Shown here: one piece after another, positions 51,962-62,144 of the stretch
Numbering within the stretch: position 1 is the first letter of the stretch
Layout of the letters: each line of letters opens with the position of its first letter
Source: Methylobacterium sp. FF17
Lineage (GTDB): Bacteria > Pseudomonadota > Alphaproteobacteria > Rhizobiales > Beijerinckiaceae
Direction of reading: 5' to 3'
DNA length: 64,000 bases
NCBI RefSeq assembly: GCF_025813715.1
Contig: NZ_CP107532.1
Location: 4,418,001-4,482,000, forward strand
The notes under the pieces: generated by a model
What the model was told of the DNA's origin: nothing
Database searches by the model: none
What the model saw: the letters and a program-made list of their open reading frames with translations, nothing else
Position numbers and translations under genes: made by a program

Positions 51962-53353
51962 ATGGCGCCTGACATGCCCCCCGCCACGGAGGACGGCGCC
52001 GCCGCCCGGGTGCGGGTCGACGCCCTGCTGGCGCGCCTCGAGGCCCTGGCGGGCACGCCCTTCACGGCGGATGCGGACGCCCGCGACCTCAGGGGTCTGC
52101 CCCTGGGGCGCGACGCCCTGGCGGTGCGGCTCGACGCGGACGCGGCGCCCCCCGCCTGGTGGGATGCCAAGCAGGCGGGGCTGTCGCTGGCGGGGGCGGA
52201 CCTCACGGACGCGCATCTGGAGGACGCGGATCTCTCGGGCGCCAACCTCGCGGGCGCGCGGCTGGCCGGCGTGCTCGGCCGCTCCGCACGCTTCGCCGAC
52301 GCCATCCTGGAGGAGGCGGATTTCGCGGGCGCCGACCTCAGCGGCGCCCGGTTCACCGGCATGGCCGGGGGCGAGGCCCATTTCGACGACGCGATGCTGG
52401 AGGACGCGCATTTCGGCGGCGCGGCCATGCGGTTCGCCAAGCTGCGCCGCGCGCTCCTCGACGGCGCCAATTTCGACGGAGCAGACCTCTGGGGCGCGGA
52501 TTTCACCGGGGCGGACGCGGACTACACGCATTTCCGCGGCGCCCGCCTCGACGAGGTGAAGCTCGTCGGCGTCAACCTCACCTATGCGGATTTCGAGGGC
52601 GCCAGCCTGAAGAAGGCGCAACTCGGCGGCTCGCGCCTGCGGGGGGCCAACCTCACCGGGGTGAAGCTCGACGGGGCGAATCTCGCGGGCGCCGACCTCT
52701 CCGAGACCAGCCTCGTGCGCCTCAACCTCTCCACCTGCGACCTGCGCCACGCCCGCTTCGCCGGCGCCTGGCTCAGCGGCACCCGGATGCGGGTGGACCA
52801 GCTCGGCGGCGCGGTGGGTGAGGAGGTCGCCCGCGACTATCCCGCCGCCCAGGCGAGCTACCTCGCGCTCGAACAGAACTTCAAGAGCATCGGCAGCCAG
52901 GACGCGGCGAGCTGGGCCTACAAGCGCGGGCGCCGGATGGGCCGGCTCCAGGCGGGCGCCCAGGCGCGGGCGGCCTGGGAGGCGCGCTCCGGGCCCGCCC
53001 TCGCCCGGCACGGCTACCAGTGGGTCGCCGACCGCTTCGTCGAATGGCTCTGCGATTACGGCGAGAGCCTGTCGCGCATCGCCCGCGCCTTCGTGATCCT
53101 CATCTTCGTGTTCGCGGGATTCTACGGCCTCACCGGTGGCCTCATCCCGGAGGGCGGCGACGGGCGGCCGACCTACAACCCCCTCGACCTCGTCAGCTAC
53201 AGCGCCCTCAACATGATGACGGCCAACCCCCCCGAGATCGGCGTGAAGCCGGTGGGCCGCGTCACCAACCTGCTGGTGGGCATCGAGGGCGCGGCCGGCA
53301 TCATCCTGATGGGCCTGTTCGGCTTCGTCCTCGGCAACCGCCTGCGGCGCTGA
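51962..53353 (+). CDS. Pentapeptide-repeat protein with a C-terminal two-helix channel-like domain
   Basis: 463 residues. Residues about 75-285 are A(D/N)LXX pentapeptide repeats (for example ADLTDAHLEDADLSGANLAG) forming a right-handed quadrilateral beta-helix. The C-terminal part has FVILIFVFAGFYGLTGGL, a loop with NPLDLVSYSALNMMTANPPEIG, then LLVGIEGAAGIILMGLFGFVLG. That is a helix-pore-helix layout like Ion_trans_2, but the selectivity filter TVGYG is replaced by MMTANPP. The next gene, a potassium-channel-like protein, starts 15 bases after the stop. Confidence 0.85.
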   Translation: MAPDMPPATEDGAAARVRVDALLARLEALAGTPFTADADARDLRGLPLGRDALAVRLDADAAPPAWWDAKQAGLSLAGADLTDAHLEDADLSGANLAGARLAGVLGRSARFADAILEEADFAGADLSGARFTGMAGGEAHFDDAMLEDAHFGGAAMRFAKLRRALLDGANFDGADLWGADFTGADADYTHFRGARLDEVKLVGVNLTYADFEGASLKKAQLGGSRLRGANLTGVKLDGANLAGADLSETSLVRLNLSTCDLRHARFAGAWLSGTRMRVDQLGGAVGEEVARDYPAAQASYLALEQNFKSIGSQDAASWAYKRGRRMGRLQAGAQARAAWEARSGPALARHGYQWVADRFVEWLCDYGESLSRIARAFVILIFVFAGFYGLTGGLIPEGGDGRPTYNPLDLVSYSALNMMTANPPEIGVKPVGRVTNLLVGIEGAAGIILMGLFGFVLGNRLRR

Positions 53354-53368
53354 ACGCTTTCACCGCTC

Positions 53369-54139
53369 ATGACCTCGCTCACCGCGCGCCTGACCGAACT
53401 CTACGAGGGCGGCACGCCCCGTGCCCACCGGTTCCGCTACGGCCTCCTCGCCTTCGACGTGGCGACGGTGGCCTACGTCGCGGTCACCTCGTTCCTGCCC
53501 CGCCAGGCCTGGATCGAGGGGATCGACGTGGTCCTCGGGCTCGCCGTCCTCCTCGACTTCCTGGCGCGGCTCGCCATCAGCCCGCATCGCTTCCGGGAGT
53601 TCCTGCACCTCTCGACCTGGGCCGACGTCGCGGCGGTGATCTCGTTCCTCGCACCCATGGTGGGGGAGGGCGCCGGCTTCCTGCGCATCCTGCGGACCCT
53701 GCGCCTGCTGCGGAGCTATCGCCTCCTCGACCGGCTGCGCGCCGACAGCCAGGTCTTCCGCGTCAACGAGGACGCGATCCTGGCGGCCACCAACCTCGCG
53801 GTCTTCGTCTTCGTGATGACGGGCTTGGTCTACGCGACCCAGCACGGGAGCAACCCGGCGATCGGCAACGCCGTCGACGCCCTCTACTTCACCGTGACCT
53901 CGCTGACGACCACCGGCTACGGCGACATCACCCTGCCGGGCACGTCGGGACGCCTGATCTCGGTGGCGGTGATGATCTTCGGCGTGACCCTGTTCCTGCG
54001 GCTCGCGCAGGTGCTGTTCCGGCCGCCCCGGGTGCGCTTCCCCTGCCCGGATTGCGGCCTCCAGCGCCACGACAGCGATGCCGTCCACTGCAAGGCCTGC
54101 GGCTCGCGCCTCAACATTCCCGACGAGGGCAGCGACTGA
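53369..54139 (+). CDS. Voltage-gated-type potassium channel with a zinc ribbon
   Basis: 256 residues. Six-helix channel fold: S4-like stretch with regularly spaced Arg (RILRTLRLLRSYRLL), a pore with TSLTTTGYGDITLP (K+ selectivity filter), and flanking helices VFVFVMTGLVYATQ and SVAVMIFGVTLFLRLAQVLF. The C-terminus holds a four-cysteine zinc ribbon: CPDCG and CKAC. Located in the inner membrane. It starts 15 bases after the pentapeptide-channel-like gene and forms an operon with it. ATG start. Confidence 0.9.
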   Translation: MTSLTARLTELYEGGTPRAHRFRYGLLAFDVATVAYVAVTSFLPRQAWIEGIDVVLGLAVLLDFLARLAISPHRFREFLHLSTWADVAAVISFLAPMVGEGAGFLRILRTLRLLRSYRLLDRLRADSQVFRVNEDAILAATNLAVFVFVMTGLVYATQHGSNPAIGNAVDALYFTVTSLTTTGYGDITLPGTSGRLISVAVMIFGVTLFLRLAQVLFRPPRVRFPCPDCGLQRHDSDAVHCKACGSRLNIPDEGSD

Positions 54140-54306
54140 CGGCACGCGGTGCGGGGCACTGGGCTGCGCGGAGAAGCGGGGTGCCTGAGAACTCCGCGAT
54201 GAACGGAACCCGGCCCGGCGCGTTTGCGAGCGTCGGTGCCAATGGCCTGCTATGGCGTGTCCGACCCTTCCCGCCCCAGGGCGTCGACCCCCGTGAACCG
54301 GACCGC

Positions 54307-57291
54307 ATGACCAAGCCCTCCTCCCCGCTGTCCTTCCTCGGCTGGCGCAGGCCCCGCGTCCTCATGGGCCTGCCGAGCTCGCCCCTGGCGCTGATCCTGA
54401 TCGGCGTCGCCGTGGCGGCCGGGATCGGCAACTATCTCGCCGGCGAGGCGAGCCGCGCGGAAGTCGCCCGCCAGCACGCCGTCCTGTCGCAGAGCGACCG
54501 CCTGCTCGCCAACATGGTGGAGCTGGAGACGGGCATGCGCGGCTTCGTGCTGCTCGGGGAGGAGACCTACCTCGAACCCTACGACGCCGCGCAGGCCACC
54601 ATCGACGGGCAGCTGAGCGCCATTAACGACCTCACGCGGGGCATGGATGCCCAGAGCCCGGAGCACATGCGGATCCTGCGCGAGGCCGTGGACGCCAAGC
54701 GCGCCTATGCCGCGCGGGTGATCCAGCTGCGCCGCACCGAGGGCTACGACCCCGCCGTGGCCGTTGTCCGGACCGGGGAGGGCAAGCGCACCATGGATGC
54801 GGTGCGCGCGGCGACCAAGACGGTGCAGACTCATGCCGACGCCGTCCTGACCGCCAGCGAGGAGCGGGACCGGGTGCTCTCCCTGGTGCTGTCGCTGGTC
54901 TCCCTCGCCTCGGCCATCGCCGCGGTCGGCCTCCTCGGGCGCCTCGCCCTGGTGCGCCGGCGCGACGAGCAGCGCACGGCCGCCCTCCTCGACGGAGTCT
55001 TCGCCAACGCCCCCGTGGGCCTCGGCTTCCTCGACCGCAACCTCACGATCCAGCACATGAACCGGGCGCTGGCCACCATGAACGAGCGCGGCTTCGGCGC
55101 GGATCTCGGCGCGCCGATCTGGGCGAGCGTGCCGACCCTCCAGGAGCAGCTGATCCCGAAGCTCAAGGCCGCCCGCGACGAGGGCCTGGTGACCACCAAC
55201 GTCGACGTGGCCGTGCCGACGCCGAGCGCCCCGCGCGGGGTGCGCCACTTCCAGATGAGCTTCTATCCGCTGCGCGGGCGTGCGGGCTCGTCGCGCGCGG
55301 GCGAGATCCAGGCCGACGGCGTGGGGCTGGTGGTCTCCGACGAGACCCTGCGCAAGCTCTCGGAGGAGCGCATGCGCCACAGCGAGGAGCGCTTCCGCTC
55401 GCTCACCGAGGCCACCACCGCCATCGTCTGGACGACCACGCCCGAGGGCAGCTTCGAGGTCACCCCGTCCGAATGGACCCGCTTCACCGGCCAGACGCCC
55501 CAGGCGGCCTCGGGCGCCGGCTGGCTGGAGGCGATCCATCCGGAGGATCGCGTCCGCACCAACGCGGCGTGGCTCCGGGCGGTGGAGACCCTCTCGCCCT
55601 ACGAGATCGAGCACCGCGTGCGCCGCGACGACGGAGTCTGGCGGATCATGTCGGCCCGCGCCGTCCCGATCCTCGAGGAGAACGGCAGCATCCGCGAATG
55701 GGTCGGCACCCATTCCGATGTCACCGCCCGCAAGGAGGCCGAGCTGGCCCTCGAAGCCGCCAAGGAGGCGGCCGAGGAGGCCAACCGCGCCAAGAGCCAG
55801 TTCCTGGCGAACATGAGCCACGAGCTGCGCACGCCGCTCTCGGCGGTGATCGGCTATTCCGAGATGCTGCAGGAGGAGATCGAGGATCTGGGCGAGGAGG
55901 GGCTGCTCGCCGACATGCGCAAGATCGAGGCGAATGCCCGCCATCTCCTCGGTCTCATCAACGATGTCCTCGACCTCTCCAAGATCGAGGCCGAGCGCAT
56001 GGAGATCTACGCCGAGACCTTCTCGGTGCCGGAGGTCGTCCGCGACGTGGCGGCCACCGTGGAGGCCCTCGTGGACAAGAAGGGCAACAGCCTCGCCCTC
56101 GAGATCGCCGACGACCTCGGCATGGCCCAGACCGACCAGACCAAGCTGCGCCAGTGCCTCATCAACCTGTTGAGCAACGCGGCCAAGTTCACGGAGGGCG
56201 GGCGCGTCGTGCTGGCGGTCTCGCGCGCGCCGCATGACGGCAGCGACTGGTTGACCTTCCGCGTCACCGATACCGGCATCGGCATGAACCCCGAGCAGCA
56301 GGCCAAGCTGTTCCAGCGCTTCACCCAGGCGGACGCCTCCACGACCCGGCGCTTCGGCGGGACGGGCCTCGGGCTCGCCATCACCCGCGCCTTCGCGGAG
56401 ATGCTGGGCGGGCGCATCGAGGTGGAGAGCCAGGAGGGGAAGGGCACCACCTTCACCCTGGCAGTGCCGGCGACCTACGTGGCCCCGGCCACCGACGAGG
56501 CCGCCCCGCACGGGCACGACGCCCTGCACCGGCTGGGCGAGGCGCGTCCCGTGCCCGGCGGGCACGTCCTCATCATCGACGACGACGCGGCCACCCGCGA
56601 CCTCCTCGCCCGCTTCCTGGAGCGGGACGGCTTCACCGTCGCCACCGCCCGCGACGGGCGCGAGGGCGTCGAGCGGGCCCATGAGCTCAAGCCCCGCGTC
56701 ATCCTCCTCGACGTGACGATGCCGCGCCTGGACGGCTGGTCGGTGCTGCGCACCCTGCGGGCGGACCCCGAGCTCGGCGCGACCCCGATCATCATGGTCA
56801 CCGTGCTCGACGAGCAGAACCTCGCCTTCTCGCTCGGCGCCACGGACTACCTGCAGAAGCCCATCGAGTGGGGCCAGCTCAAGGCCGCGATGGAGCGGTT
56901 CAAGCCCTCCGAGCACAAGGGCCCGGTCCTCATCATCGACGACGACCCGGATGCCCGCGAGCGCCTCTCGGCGATGCTGACCCGCGAGGGCTGGCGCGTG
57001 GCGGCCGCCGAGAACGGCGTCGCCGGCCTGGAGGCGACCGCGGCCAAGAAGCCCTGCCTCATCCTCCTCGACCTGATGATGCCGGAGATGGACGGCTTCG
57101 GCTTCCTGCGGGCCCTGCGCGAGCGCGCGGAATGGCGCGACATTCCCGTGGTGGTGCTCACCGCCAAGGACATCACCGCCGAGGACCGCCGGCGCCTCGC
57201 CGGCCGGGCCGACCGGGTGCTGCAGAAGGGCGGCCTGAGCCTCACGGATCTGGCCGAATCCCTGCGCCCGCTGGTGGCGCCGGGCGTGTGA
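54307..57291 (+). CDS. Hybrid histidine kinase: CHASE3-PAS-PAS-HisKA-HATPase-REC-REC
   Basis: 994 residues from the ATG chosen ([13 protein letters not shown]); an ATG at 54199 is also open. Helix ([19 protein letters not shown]), CHASE3-like periplasmic helices (about 40-190), second helix ([20 protein letters not shown]), two PAS-type domains (about 215-480). HisKA box [18 protein letters not shown] has the phospho-acceptor H505, and the ATP-binding domain has [10 protein letters not shown] and GTGLGLAIT. Two receiver domains at the end carry phospho-acceptors D802 and D922 ([22 protein letters not shown]). No partner regulator is adjacent. It lies 7 bases short of a separate unit with pyrB. 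Confidence 0.93.
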   Translation: MTKPSSPLSFLGWRRPRVLMGLPSSPLALILIGVAVAAGIGNYLAGEASRAEVARQHAVLSQSDRLLANMVELETGMRGFVLLGEETYLEPYDAAQATIDGQLSAINDLTRGMDAQSPEHMRILREAVDAKRAYAARVIQLRRTEGYDPAVAVVRTGEGKRTMDAVRAATKTVQTHADAVLTASEERDRVLSLVLSLVSLASAIAAVGLLGRLALVRRRDEQRTAALLDGVFANAPVGLGFLDRNLTIQHMNRALATMNERGFGADLGAPIWASVPTLQEQLIPKLKAARDEGLVTTNVDVAVPTPSAPRGVRHFQMSFYPLRGRAGSSRAGEIQADGVGLVVSDETLRKLSEERMRHSEERFRSLTEATTAIVWTTTPEGSFEVTPSEWTRFTGQTPQAASGAGWLEAIHPEDRVRTNAAWLRAVETLSPYEIEHRVRRDDGVWRIMSARAVPILEENGSIREWVGTHSDVTARKEAELALEAAKEAAEEANRAKSQFLANMSHELRTPLSAVIGYSEMLQEEIEDLGEEGLLADMRKIEANARHLLGLINDVLDLSKIEAERMEIYAETFSVPEVVRDVAATVEALVDKKGNSLALEIADDLGMAQTDQTKLRQCLINLLSNAAKFTEGGRVVLAVSRAPHDGSDWLTFRVTDTGIGMNPEQQAKLFQRFTQADASTTRRFGGTGLGLAITRAFAEMLGGRIEVESQEGKGTTFTLAVPATYVAPATDEAAPHGHDALHRLGEARPVPGGHVLIIDDDAATRDLLARFLERDGFTVATARDGREGVERAHELKPRVILLDVTMPRLDGWSVLRTLRADPELGATPIIMVTVLDEQNLAFSLGATDYLQKPIEWGQLKAAMERFKPSEHKGPVLIIDDDPDARERLSAMLTREGWRVAAAENGVAGLEATAAKKPCLILLDLMMPEMDGFGFLRALRERAEWRDIPVVVLTAKDITAEDRRRLAGRADRVLQKGGLSLTDLAESLRPLVAPGV

Positions 57292-57364
57292 GGATCGAGC
57301 GGCCGGCACGGCGCCCCGCGCGCTTGCCGGCCCCTTCACGCCGGCCTATAGCCCTGGACCCAGC

Positions 57365-58309
57365 ATGACAGCCGCGCCCCAGAGCTTCCCCCACCGGCAC
57401 CTGCTCGGGATCGAGGGGCTTTCCCGACCCGACATCGAGATCCTGCTCGATCGGGCGGAGGACGCCGTCGCGCTGTCGCGCCAAGTCGAGAAGAAGCGCA
57501 CCACCCTGCGCGGCCGCACCCAGATCAACCTGTTCTTCGAGCCCTCGACGCGCACGCAGAGCTCGTTCGAGCTCGCCGGCAAGCGCCTCGGCGCCGATGT
57601 CATGAACATGTCGGTGGCCTCGTCCTCGGTGAAGAAGGGCGAGACCCTCATCGACACCGCCGCCACGCTGAACGCCATGCGGCCCGACATCATCGTGGTG
57701 CGCCACCACGCGGCCGGCGCCGTGCACCTCCTGGCCCGCAAGGTCGATTGCGCCGTGGTCAATGCCGGCGACGGCGCCCACGAGCACCCGACCCAGGCGC
57801 TCCTCGACGCGCTGACCATCCGCCGCAACAAGGGCCGGATCGAGGGATTGCGCGTCGCGATCTGCGGCGACGTCCTGCACAGCCGCGTGGCGCGCTCGAA
57901 CCTCATCCTGCTCCAGGCGCTCGGCGCCCGGGTGCGCATCATCGGCCCCTCGACGCTTCTGCCCACCGGCATCGAGCGCTTCGGCGGCGAGGTCTTCACC
58001 GATATGCGCAAAGGTCTGGAGGGCTGCGACATCGTCATGATGCTGCGCCTGCAGCGCGAGCGCATGAACGGCTCCTTCGTGCCCTCGGTGAAGGAATACT
58101 TCCGCTATTTCGGGCTCGACGCCGACAAGCTCCGGCTCGCCGCCCCCGACGCCCTGGTGATGCATCCGGGCCCGATGAACCGGGGCGTCGAGATCTCCTC
58201 GGAGATCGCCGATGGGGCGCAATCCCTCATCCGCGAGCAGGTCGAGATGGGCGTCGCCGTGCGCATGGCGGTGCTCGAAGCGCTGGCGACGCATCTGCCC
58301 AACGCGTGA
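57365..58309 (+). CDS. pyrB: Aspartate carbamoyltransferase, catalytic chain
   Basis: 314 residues. Makes N-carbamoyl-aspartate from carbamoyl phosphate and aspartate, the second step of pyrimidine synthesis. Carbamoyl-phosphate site [12 protein letters not shown] is intact. [23 protein letters not shown] and [14 protein letters not shown] are conserved, and the terminal MHPGPMNRG is the aspartate site. No pyrI chain is seen. In many relatives pyrB is followed by a pyrC-like gene, but here the next genes are a broken toxin and an antitoxin, while pyrC is at the other end of the window. Confidence 0.95.
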   Translation: MTAAPQSFPHRHLLGIEGLSRPDIEILLDRAEDAVALSRQVEKKRTTLRGRTQINLFFEPSTRTQSSFELAGKRLGADVMNMSVASSSVKKGETLIDTAATLNAMRPDIIVVRHHAAGAVHLLARKVDCAVVNAGDGAHEHPTQALLDALTIRRNKGRIEGLRVAICGDVLHSRVARSNLILLQALGARVRIIGPSTLLPTGIERFGGEVFTDMRKGLEGCDIVMMLRLQRERMNGSFVPSVKEYFRYFGLDADKLRLAAPDALVMHPGPMNRGVEISSEIADGAQSLIREQVEMGVAVRMAVLEALATHLPNA

Positions 58310-58315
58310 GCCGGA

Positions 58316-58616
58316 TCACCCGGACGGGCACAGGATCGCCGCGTAATCCTGCACCCGTTTGAGGATGCGCAGCCCGTCGATTCGTCCGGCCGCGACGCGG
58401 TCGAAGTTCAGGTACGCGCGGTACGACCGGCGCCGGACACCCGAGGTCTCGTAGCGCGGCACCAGCGAAATCCGTGAGGCGCATCGGCCAGACGGAGGCA
58501 GCGAGCGAGGAGCGCGTTCACGAAGCTCACGGCTCGGGGACGGGCTTGTCCTGCGCGATGACGTCACCGATCCGCGCGAGATCCGCTTCGGCCGCCTCGA
58601 TGAGGCGGACGATCAC
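58316..58616 (-). pseudogene. parE: ParE-type toxin gene broken by frameshifts
   Basis: The gene begins with GTG overlapping the antitoxin stop (GTGA). Three reading frames carry consecutive parts of one RelE/ParE toxin. The first gives VIVRLIEAAEADLARIGDVI and stops after QDKPVPEP. The second gives SFVNALLARCLRLADAPHGF. The third gives LVPRYETSGVRRRSYRAYL and GLRILKRVQDYAAIL. The order and spacing match a ~100-residue ParE, so two indels have disrupted it. The total length of 301 bases agrees with an intact gene. The toxin is therefore very likely inactive. Confidence 0.85.
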
Positions 58617-58903
58617 GAGACGTCGGACTCCGCCCGAGCCTGATAGTTCGCCGTGAGGCGTTCGGCGATATCGGCGACGGCTTCGACCCGGCCCGCATCG
58701 GCATCGGCAAGGCCATGCGCAATCGCCGCGGCGAGGGCGAGGAGCCGCCTCTCGCGCTCTTCGACCAGCCGTGCACTCTCCCGGAGCACTTCGCTTCGAG
58801 ACGGATATCGACCGCTCTGGACCAGGGTGGTCACGTCGCTTTCGAGCCTCGCACCGAGATTCGCGCTGCCGGGCCGATCGATCCTCCGATCGACGCACAT
58901 CAT
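58613..58903 (-). CDS. parD: ParD-type antitoxin (intact)
   Basis: 96 residues from ATG. Ribbon-helix-helix region NLGARLESDVTTLVQSGRY followed by SRSEVLRESARLVEERERR matches ParD, which binds DNA and neutralises ParE. The C-terminal tail (ERLTANYQARAESDVS) would bind the toxin. Its partner downstream is a pseudogene, yet this frame is intact, so it may persist as a DNA-binding autoregulator or by chance. A palindrome just upstream could be its operator. Confidence 0.82.
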   Translation of the reverse strand: MMCVDRRIDRPGSANLGARLESDVTTLVQSGRYPSRSEVLRESARLVEERERRLLALAAAIAHGLADADAGRVEAVADIAERLTANYQARAESDVS

Positions 58904-58913
58904 GCCGGCAGCT

Positions 58914-58926
58914 GATAACGGTTATC
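58914..58926. promoter_or_regulatory. Palindrome upstream of parD
   Basis: GATAAC-G-GTTATC, eleven bases before the parD start codon. Position suits an operator used by ParD for autoregulation; this is inferred from position only. Confidence 0.5.
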
Positions 58927-59011
58927 GAGGCGCGTGCTGGTCCGACCCCGAAAGACTGTACCCGAACGGATCGGACGGAGGCCTGCGTCCCAACTTGGTC
59001 GGAGCCCGCCG

Positions 59012-59668
59012 CTACAGGCTGAGCAACGCCCCTTCCGCCCCCGTCAGACCTTCCGAAAACACCACCCGCGCGCCCTCCAGCCGCACTTGCCCGGAGGCCA
59101 CCAGGGCCAGGGCCTGGGGATAGAGCCGGTGTTCCTGCACCAGGATGCGGGCGGCGAGCGCGTCGGCATCATCGCCGGGCCGCACGGGGACGGCCGCCTG
59201 CGCGATGATCGGGCCGGCATCGAGTTCGGGCACCACGTAGTGCACGGTGCAGCCGTGCAGGCGGACCCCGGCCGCGAGCGCCTGCTCGTGGGTGTGCACC
59301 CCCTTGAACAGGGGCAGCAGGGAGGGGTGGATGTTGATCATCCGGCCGGCCCAGGCTTCGACGAAGCCGGCGGAGAAGATCCGCATGAAGCCCGCGAGGC
59401 AGACGAGGTCGATGTCCGCCACCGCCAGCTCGGCCTGGAGCGCCGCGTCGAAGGCCTCGCGGCTGGGATAGGCCCGGTGGTCGAGGGCGCGGGTCGCGAT
59501 GCCATGCCCGGACGCGGTGGCGAGGCCGAGGGCGTCGGGACGGTTCGCGGCCACCAGCACGATCTCGGCCGGGTAGTCCGGTGCCTGCGCCGCCGCGACC
59601 AGGGAGGCCATGTTCGAGCCGCGCCCCGAGATCAGGATCGCGACCCGGACTTTTCGCGAAGCGCGCAT
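59012..59668 (-). CDS. purN: Phosphoribosylglycinamide formyltransferase
   Basis: 218 residues. Transfers formyl from 10-formyl-tetrahydrofolate to GAR, third step of purine synthesis. Signatures are VAILISGRGSNMASL (substrate-binding loop), VVLVAANR-like strand, FMRIFSAGFVEAW, INIHPSLLPLFKGVHTHEQAL (catalytic His) and VVPELDAGPIIAQ (Asp). Start ATG overlaps the purM stop by one base (TGATG), so the pair is coupled. The C-terminus ends beside the intergenic parD region. Confidence 0.95.
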   Translation of the reverse strand: MRASRKVRVAILISGRGSNMASLVAAAQAPDYPAEIVLVAANRPDALGLATASGHGIATRALDHRAYPSREAFDAALQAELAVADIDLVCLAGFMRIFSAGFVEAWAGRMINIHPSLLPLFKGVHTHEQALAAGVRLHGCTVHYVVPELDAGPIIAQAAVPVRPGDDADALAARILVQEHRLYPQALALVASGQVRLEGARVVFSEGLTGAEGALLSL

Positions 59669-60735
59669 CAGAAGGCGAGCCGGCCTTCGAAGGTGACCGG
59701 CTCGGGGCCGCGCGGGGTGATCCGCCCGAGGCGGACCGGAGAGGCACCGCCAAGGTCGAGGGCCTTCGAGACGGCGCTGACGCTGTCCGGCGCCACCACC
59801 ACGACCATGCCGATGCCGCAGTTGAAGGTCCGCAGCATCTCGGCCTCGGCGACCCCGCCGACCTCGGAGAGCCAGCCGAAGACCGGCGGCGGGATGATCG
59901 CGTCGAGGTCGATCCGGATGCCGACGCCGTCGGGGAGCACGCGGGGCAGGTTGTCGGGAAAGCCCCCGCCGGTGATGTGGGCGAGCGCCTTGATGCCGTC
60001 CGTGGTCTTCAGGGCGGCGAGCAGGGGCTTCACGTAGATCTGGGTCGGCTCCAGCAGGGCCTCGCCGAGGGAGCGGGTGGGCTCGAAGGGGGCGGGATCG
60101 TCGTAGGACAGGCCGCTCTTCTCGACGATGCGGCGCACCAGCGAGAAGCCGTTGGAATGCACGCCCGAGGAGGGCAGGCCCAGCACCACGTCGCCCGGCA
60201 CGATGTTGCCGCGCGGCAGCAGGGTGCCGCGCTCGGCCGCGCCCACGCTGAAGCCGGCCAGATCGTAGTCGGACCCATCGTAGAGGCCCGGCATCTCGGC
60301 GGTCTCGCCGCCGATCAGGGCGCAGCCGGCGATCCGGCAGCCCGCCGCGATGCCCCGCACGATGTCGGCGCCGACCCCCGGCACCAGCTTGGCGGTGGCG
60401 AAGTAGTCGAGGAAGAACAGCGGCTCGGCGCCCTGCACGATGATGTCGTTCACGCACATCGCCACGAGGTCGATGCCGATGGTGTCGTGGCGGTTCGTCT
60501 CGATGGCGATCTTCACCTTGGTGCCGACGCCGTCGTTGGCGGCCACCAGGATCGGATCCTTGAAGCCGGCGGCCTTCAGGTCGAACAGCCCGCCGAAGCC
60601 GCCGATCTCGGCATCCGCGCCCGGCCGGCGGGTGGCGCGCACCAGCGGCTTGATCGTCTCGACCATGGCGTTGCCGGCATCGATGTCGACGCCCGCCTCC
60701 GCGTAGGTCATTCCGTTCCCGTGTTCGGCCGTCAT
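59668..60735 (-). CDS. purM: Phosphoribosylformylglycinamidine cyclo-ligase
   Basis: 355 residues. Closes the imidazole ring to AIR in purine synthesis. Motifs: [12 protein letters not shown] near the start, [32 protein letters not shown], [26 protein letters not shown] and [13 protein letters not shown]. The ATG chosen has GAGG five bases before it; a GTG two codons earlier would overlap that site. First gene of the purMN operon, divergent from the AI-2E transporter gene, as in many alphaproteobacteria. Confidence 0.95.
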   Translation of the reverse strand: MTAEHGNGMTYAEAGVDIDAGNAMVETIKPLVRATRRPGADAEIGGFGGLFDLKAAGFKDPILVAANDGVGTKVKIAIETNRHDTIGIDLVAMCVNDIIVQGAEPLFFLDYFATAKLVPGVGADIVRGIAAGCRIAGCALIGGETAEMPGLYDGSDYDLAGFSVGAAERGTLLPRGNIVPGDVVLGLPSSGVHSNGFSLVRRIVEKSGLSYDDPAPFEPTRSLGEALLEPTQIYVKPLLAALKTTDGIKALAHITGGGFPDNLPRVLPDGVGIRIDLDAIIPPPVFGWLSEVGGVAEAEMLRTFNCGIGMVVVVAPDSVSAVSKALDLGGASPVRLGRITPRGPEPVTFEGRLAF

Positions 60736-61049
60736 CGGCACCTCGTCTCAACGTCCTTCGATCGCTGCTCTAACGGGTCGCGCCGGTCTCGGCGAGTCGG
60801 GAATGGCGCGTCGCGCCGTTGCAATCCCGCTCCGACGGGATCCGGGGCGGATCGCGGCGTCGCGAACCACGTCCGCCACGTCGGGGGGATGCGGCAGGCT
60901 TCGATTCGCGGAATGCCGGTCCCGGCGCGGCCGCCGCACGGAGGCGAACGGCGGCCGACAGCATGATTCGCTCCAAGCGCAGGCTTGACCGCACCCGCTC
61001 GGCTTCCCACTGTTGGGCCCTCAACGACGATCCGAGCGGGGAACGGCCG
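60736..61049. other. Divergent intergenic region between purM and the AI-2E transporter
   Basis: The region must hold the promoters of both units. It contains a small hairpin ATCCCG...CGGGAT. No riboswitch or gene is recognised here, and an in-frame extension of the transporter ORF into it looks spurious because its composition is unordered. Confidence 0.5.
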
Positions 61050-62144
61050 ATGCGCGGCAGGGCGATGATCGGGCTGATGGCCCTCGCGGGCCTGGCGCTC
61101 CTGCTCTACCTGCTCGCCGACGTGATGCTGCCCTTCGTGGCGGGCCTCGCGCTGGCCTATCTCCTCGATCCCATCGCCGACCGACTGGAGCGCCTCGGGC
61201 TCGGGCGGCTCTCGGCCTCGCTCCTCATCCTCGCGGTCTTCGTGGTGGGACTGGTGGTGGTCCTGCTCCTCGTGGTGCCGCTTGCCGCCAACCAGGTCTC
61301 GGCGCTGGTGGCGACCCTGCCCGGCATGGTCTCGCGGCTGCAGGGCATCCTCGCCGACCGGGCGGGGCCGCTGCTGCAGCGGATGGGGGGTGCCGACGTG
61401 CTCACCGACCTGCAATCCCAGGTCGGCACCCTGGTGGGGCAGGGGGGCACCTGGTTCCTGACCTTCCTCAAATCCCTCTGGACCGGCAGCCAGGCGCTGA
61501 TCTCCATCGCCTCCCTGCTGGTGGTGACGCCCGTGGTGGCGTTCTACCTGCTGGTCGACTGGGACCGGATGGTCGCGTCCGTCGACGGCTGGGTGCCCCC
61601 GCGCCACCGCCCGGTGGTCCGGCGCCTCGGGCGCGAGATCGACGGGGCGGTGACGGGCTTCGTGCGCGGCCAGACCCTGGTCTGCCTCATCCTCGGCACG
61701 TTCTACGCCGTGGGGCTGTTCTGCGTGGGCCTGAACTTCGGCGTGCTGATCGGGCTGATCGCGGGCTTCCTCACCTTCATCCCGTATGTCGGCACGCTGA
61801 CCGGGTTCCTGCTCTCGGCCGGCGTCGCCCTGGCGCAGTTCTGGCCGGATTCCGACTGGCTGCACCTCGGCCTCACCATCGGCGTGTTCGTCGTGGGGCA
61901 GTTCCTGGAGGGCAACATCATCTCGCCCAAGCTGGTCGGCGAATCCGTGGGCCTGCACCCGGTCTGGCTGATGTTCGCGCTCCTCGCCTTCGGCTCCCTG
62001 TTCGGCTTCCTCGGCCTGCTGCTGGCGGTGCCGGTGGCGGCCTCCCTCGGCGTGCTGGTGCGCTTCGCCCTGGAGCGTTATCTCCGCAGCCCGCTCTATG
62101 ATGGGACCGGCTCCAAGCTCCTGATCCAGCGCGACCCGCAATGA
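61050..62144 (+). CDS. AI-2E family transporter (PerM/TqsA-like)
   Basis: 364 residues from an ATG with GGGGAA seven bases before it. Seven to eight hydrophobic segments include LMALAGLALLLYLLADVMLPF, LILAVFVVGLVVVLLLVVPL, ISIASLLVVTPVVAFYLL, LNFGVLIGLIAGFLTFIPY and LLAFGSLFGFLGLLLAV. The signatures PFVAGLALAYLLDPI and NIISPKLVGESVGLHPVWLM are conserved. Likely an exporter; the substrate is unknown. The stop overlaps hdaA by four bases (ATGA), so the two are co-translated. Confidence 0.92.
   Translation: MRGRAMIGLMALAGLALLLYLLADVMLPFVAGLALAYLLDPIADRLERLGLGRLSASLLILAVFVVGLVVVLLLVVPLAANQVSALVATLPGMVSRLQGILADRAGPLLQRMGGADVLTDLQSQVGTLVGQGGTWFLTFLKSLWTGSQALISIASLLVVTPVVAFYLLVDWDRMVASVDGWVPPRHRPVVRRLGREIDGAVTGFVRGQTLVCLILGTFYAVGLFCVGLNFGVLIGLIAGFLTFIPYVGTLTGFLLSAGVALAQFWPDSDWLHLGLTIGVFVVGQFLEGNIISPKLVGESVGLHPVWLMFALLAFGSLFGFLGLLLAVPVAASLGVLVRFALERYLRSPLYDGTGSKLLIQRDPQ

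Noticed and set aside
52187..52800. Periodic DNA pattern in the pentapeptide gene considered as a CRISPR-like or minisatellite array
   Set aside because: The periodicity reflects A(D/N)LXX protein repeats; units are diverged and there are no unique spacers.
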